Positions 63,747-64,000 of a DNA stretch of 64,000 bases are shown piece by piece. The stretch is taken from assembly GCF_000739615.1 (NCBI RefSeq), contig NZ_BATP01000006.1, positions 1 to 64,000 of the forward strand, written 5' to 3'. Under the pieces are notes generated by a model. It did no database searches. It was not told the origin of the DNA and worked only from the letters and a program-made list of their open reading frames with translations. Every line of letters starts with the position of its first letter. The first letter of the stretch is position 1. Source of the DNA: Haloferula sp. BvORR071. Its GTDB lineage: Bacteria; Verrucomicrobiota; Verrucomicrobiia; Verrucomicrobiales; Akkermansiaceae. The position numbers were made by a program, and so were the translations under genes.

Positions 63747-64000
63747 TCAGGGGCGGAGGAATTCCGCCCACGGCAGATTCCGCAGCAGGGTGAAGGCGGC
63801 CACGATGGCGAGCAGCCCCCACATTCCCCGCCGGGAGACGCTCAGTGGCAGCGGCCAGCGGCGTCCGCCCCAGCGGTTGGCAACGAGGGCGACACCACTC
63901 CAGAGGACTCCTGCGGCGACCGGATAGACTAGCAGATTGCTCTGGGCCGCTTCCGCCCAACGGCCCTCTAGCAGCAGCGAGACGGCCCGCGTGCCCCCGC
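63747..64000 (-). CDS. DUF2752 family membrane protein (3' end, cut by the window)
   Basis: The last 83 codons of a minus-strand gene run off the right edge. The visible sequence starts GGTRAVSLLLEGRWAEAAQS, which matches the CPGCG.TRA...L..G....A...N core of DUF2752, lacking only the first residues, and ends LLRNLPWAEFLRP. Two membrane helices are visible (LLVYPVAAGVLWSGVALVA and WGLLAIVAAFTLL). The start and any neighbour lie outside the window. It is convergent with the previous gene. Confidence 0.8.
   Translation of the reverse strand, partial: GGTRAVSLLLEGRWAEAAQSNLLVYPVAAGVLWSGVALVANRWGGRRWPLPLSVSRRGMWGLLAIVAAFTLLRNLPWAEFLRP

Overview
The window is a high-GC, densely coded stretch of a bacterial chromosome. 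Its content points to the phylum Verrucomicrobiota, most likely a Luteolibacter/Haloferula-like member of the Verrucomicrobiales. The main pointers are a PVC-type single-heme cytochrome with a membrane-bound-dehydrogenase propeller, a giant CotH/lamin-tail surface protein ending in autotransporter-associated beta-strand repeats, an ECF sigma factor overlapping a Ser/Thr kinase, a secretin-N-terminus (STN) protein and REP-like palindromes between genes. The assignment is inference from gene content; no rRNA or marker phylogeny is available here.

Layout. 0-1.3 kb: aat (minus strand) and a gene-free relic. 1.3-9.8 kb: an alpha-2-macroglobulin with a CSEQ thioester, followed by penicillin-binding protein 1C, the classic periplasmic defence/repair pair. 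9.9-11.7 kb: the DUF177-rpmF-plsX operon. 11.8-14.6 kb: two tandem zinc-ribbon membrane paralogues and an unrecognised protein. 14.6-19.1 kb: polysaccharide deacetylase, ffh, a membrane-anchored protein, a possible gene remnant and pdxH. 19.2-23.6 kb: a GldF/GldG/DUF4340 membrane module without its ATPase. 23.7-24.7 kb: a BrnT-like toxin with a CopG-type antitoxin behind a palindrome, then VanZ. 24.7-27.2 kb: a phosphodiester glycosidase-like protein (minus) and pyruvate kinase. 27.3-33.0 kb: the 1893-residue CotH surface protein.

33.2-38.7 kb is a minus-strand block: MscS channel, ispE overlapped with a multicopper-oxidase-like purine nucleosidase, MarR regulator, lipoprotein and zinc alcohol dehydrogenase. 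38.9-44.1 kb: a PA2928-like protein (plus), then STN protein, ECF sigma factor and kinase (minus). 44.2-44.6 kb: tRNA-Ser(GCU), whose 3' flank is duplicated about 200 bp away. 45-53 kb: PVC cytochrome, ClC transporter, Tat-exported sugar phosphate isomerase-like protein and a TPR protein. 53.2-56.4 kb: proC, BamD-like lipoprotein, LptE-like lipoprotein and rsmI. 56.4-56.8 kb: a long inverted repeat. 56.8-59.2 kb: an M6-type zinc protease fused to a degenerate papain-like domain. 59.2-61.4 kb: a decayed copy of the xseA start, a frameshifted gene and the intact xseA. 61.4-64 kb: a CPBP protease, a GYF_2-domain protein, a membrane protein and the 3' end of a DUF2752 gene running off the window.

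Most of the window is housekeeping plus envelope biology. No CRISPR array, prophage, transposase or recognisable multi-gene defence island was seen. The best leads are the xseA 5' duplication around a broken gene, the tRNA-Ser flank duplication, the two-domain protease with a lost catalytic His, the ATPase-less Gld-like module and the toxin-antitoxin pair with its palindrome.
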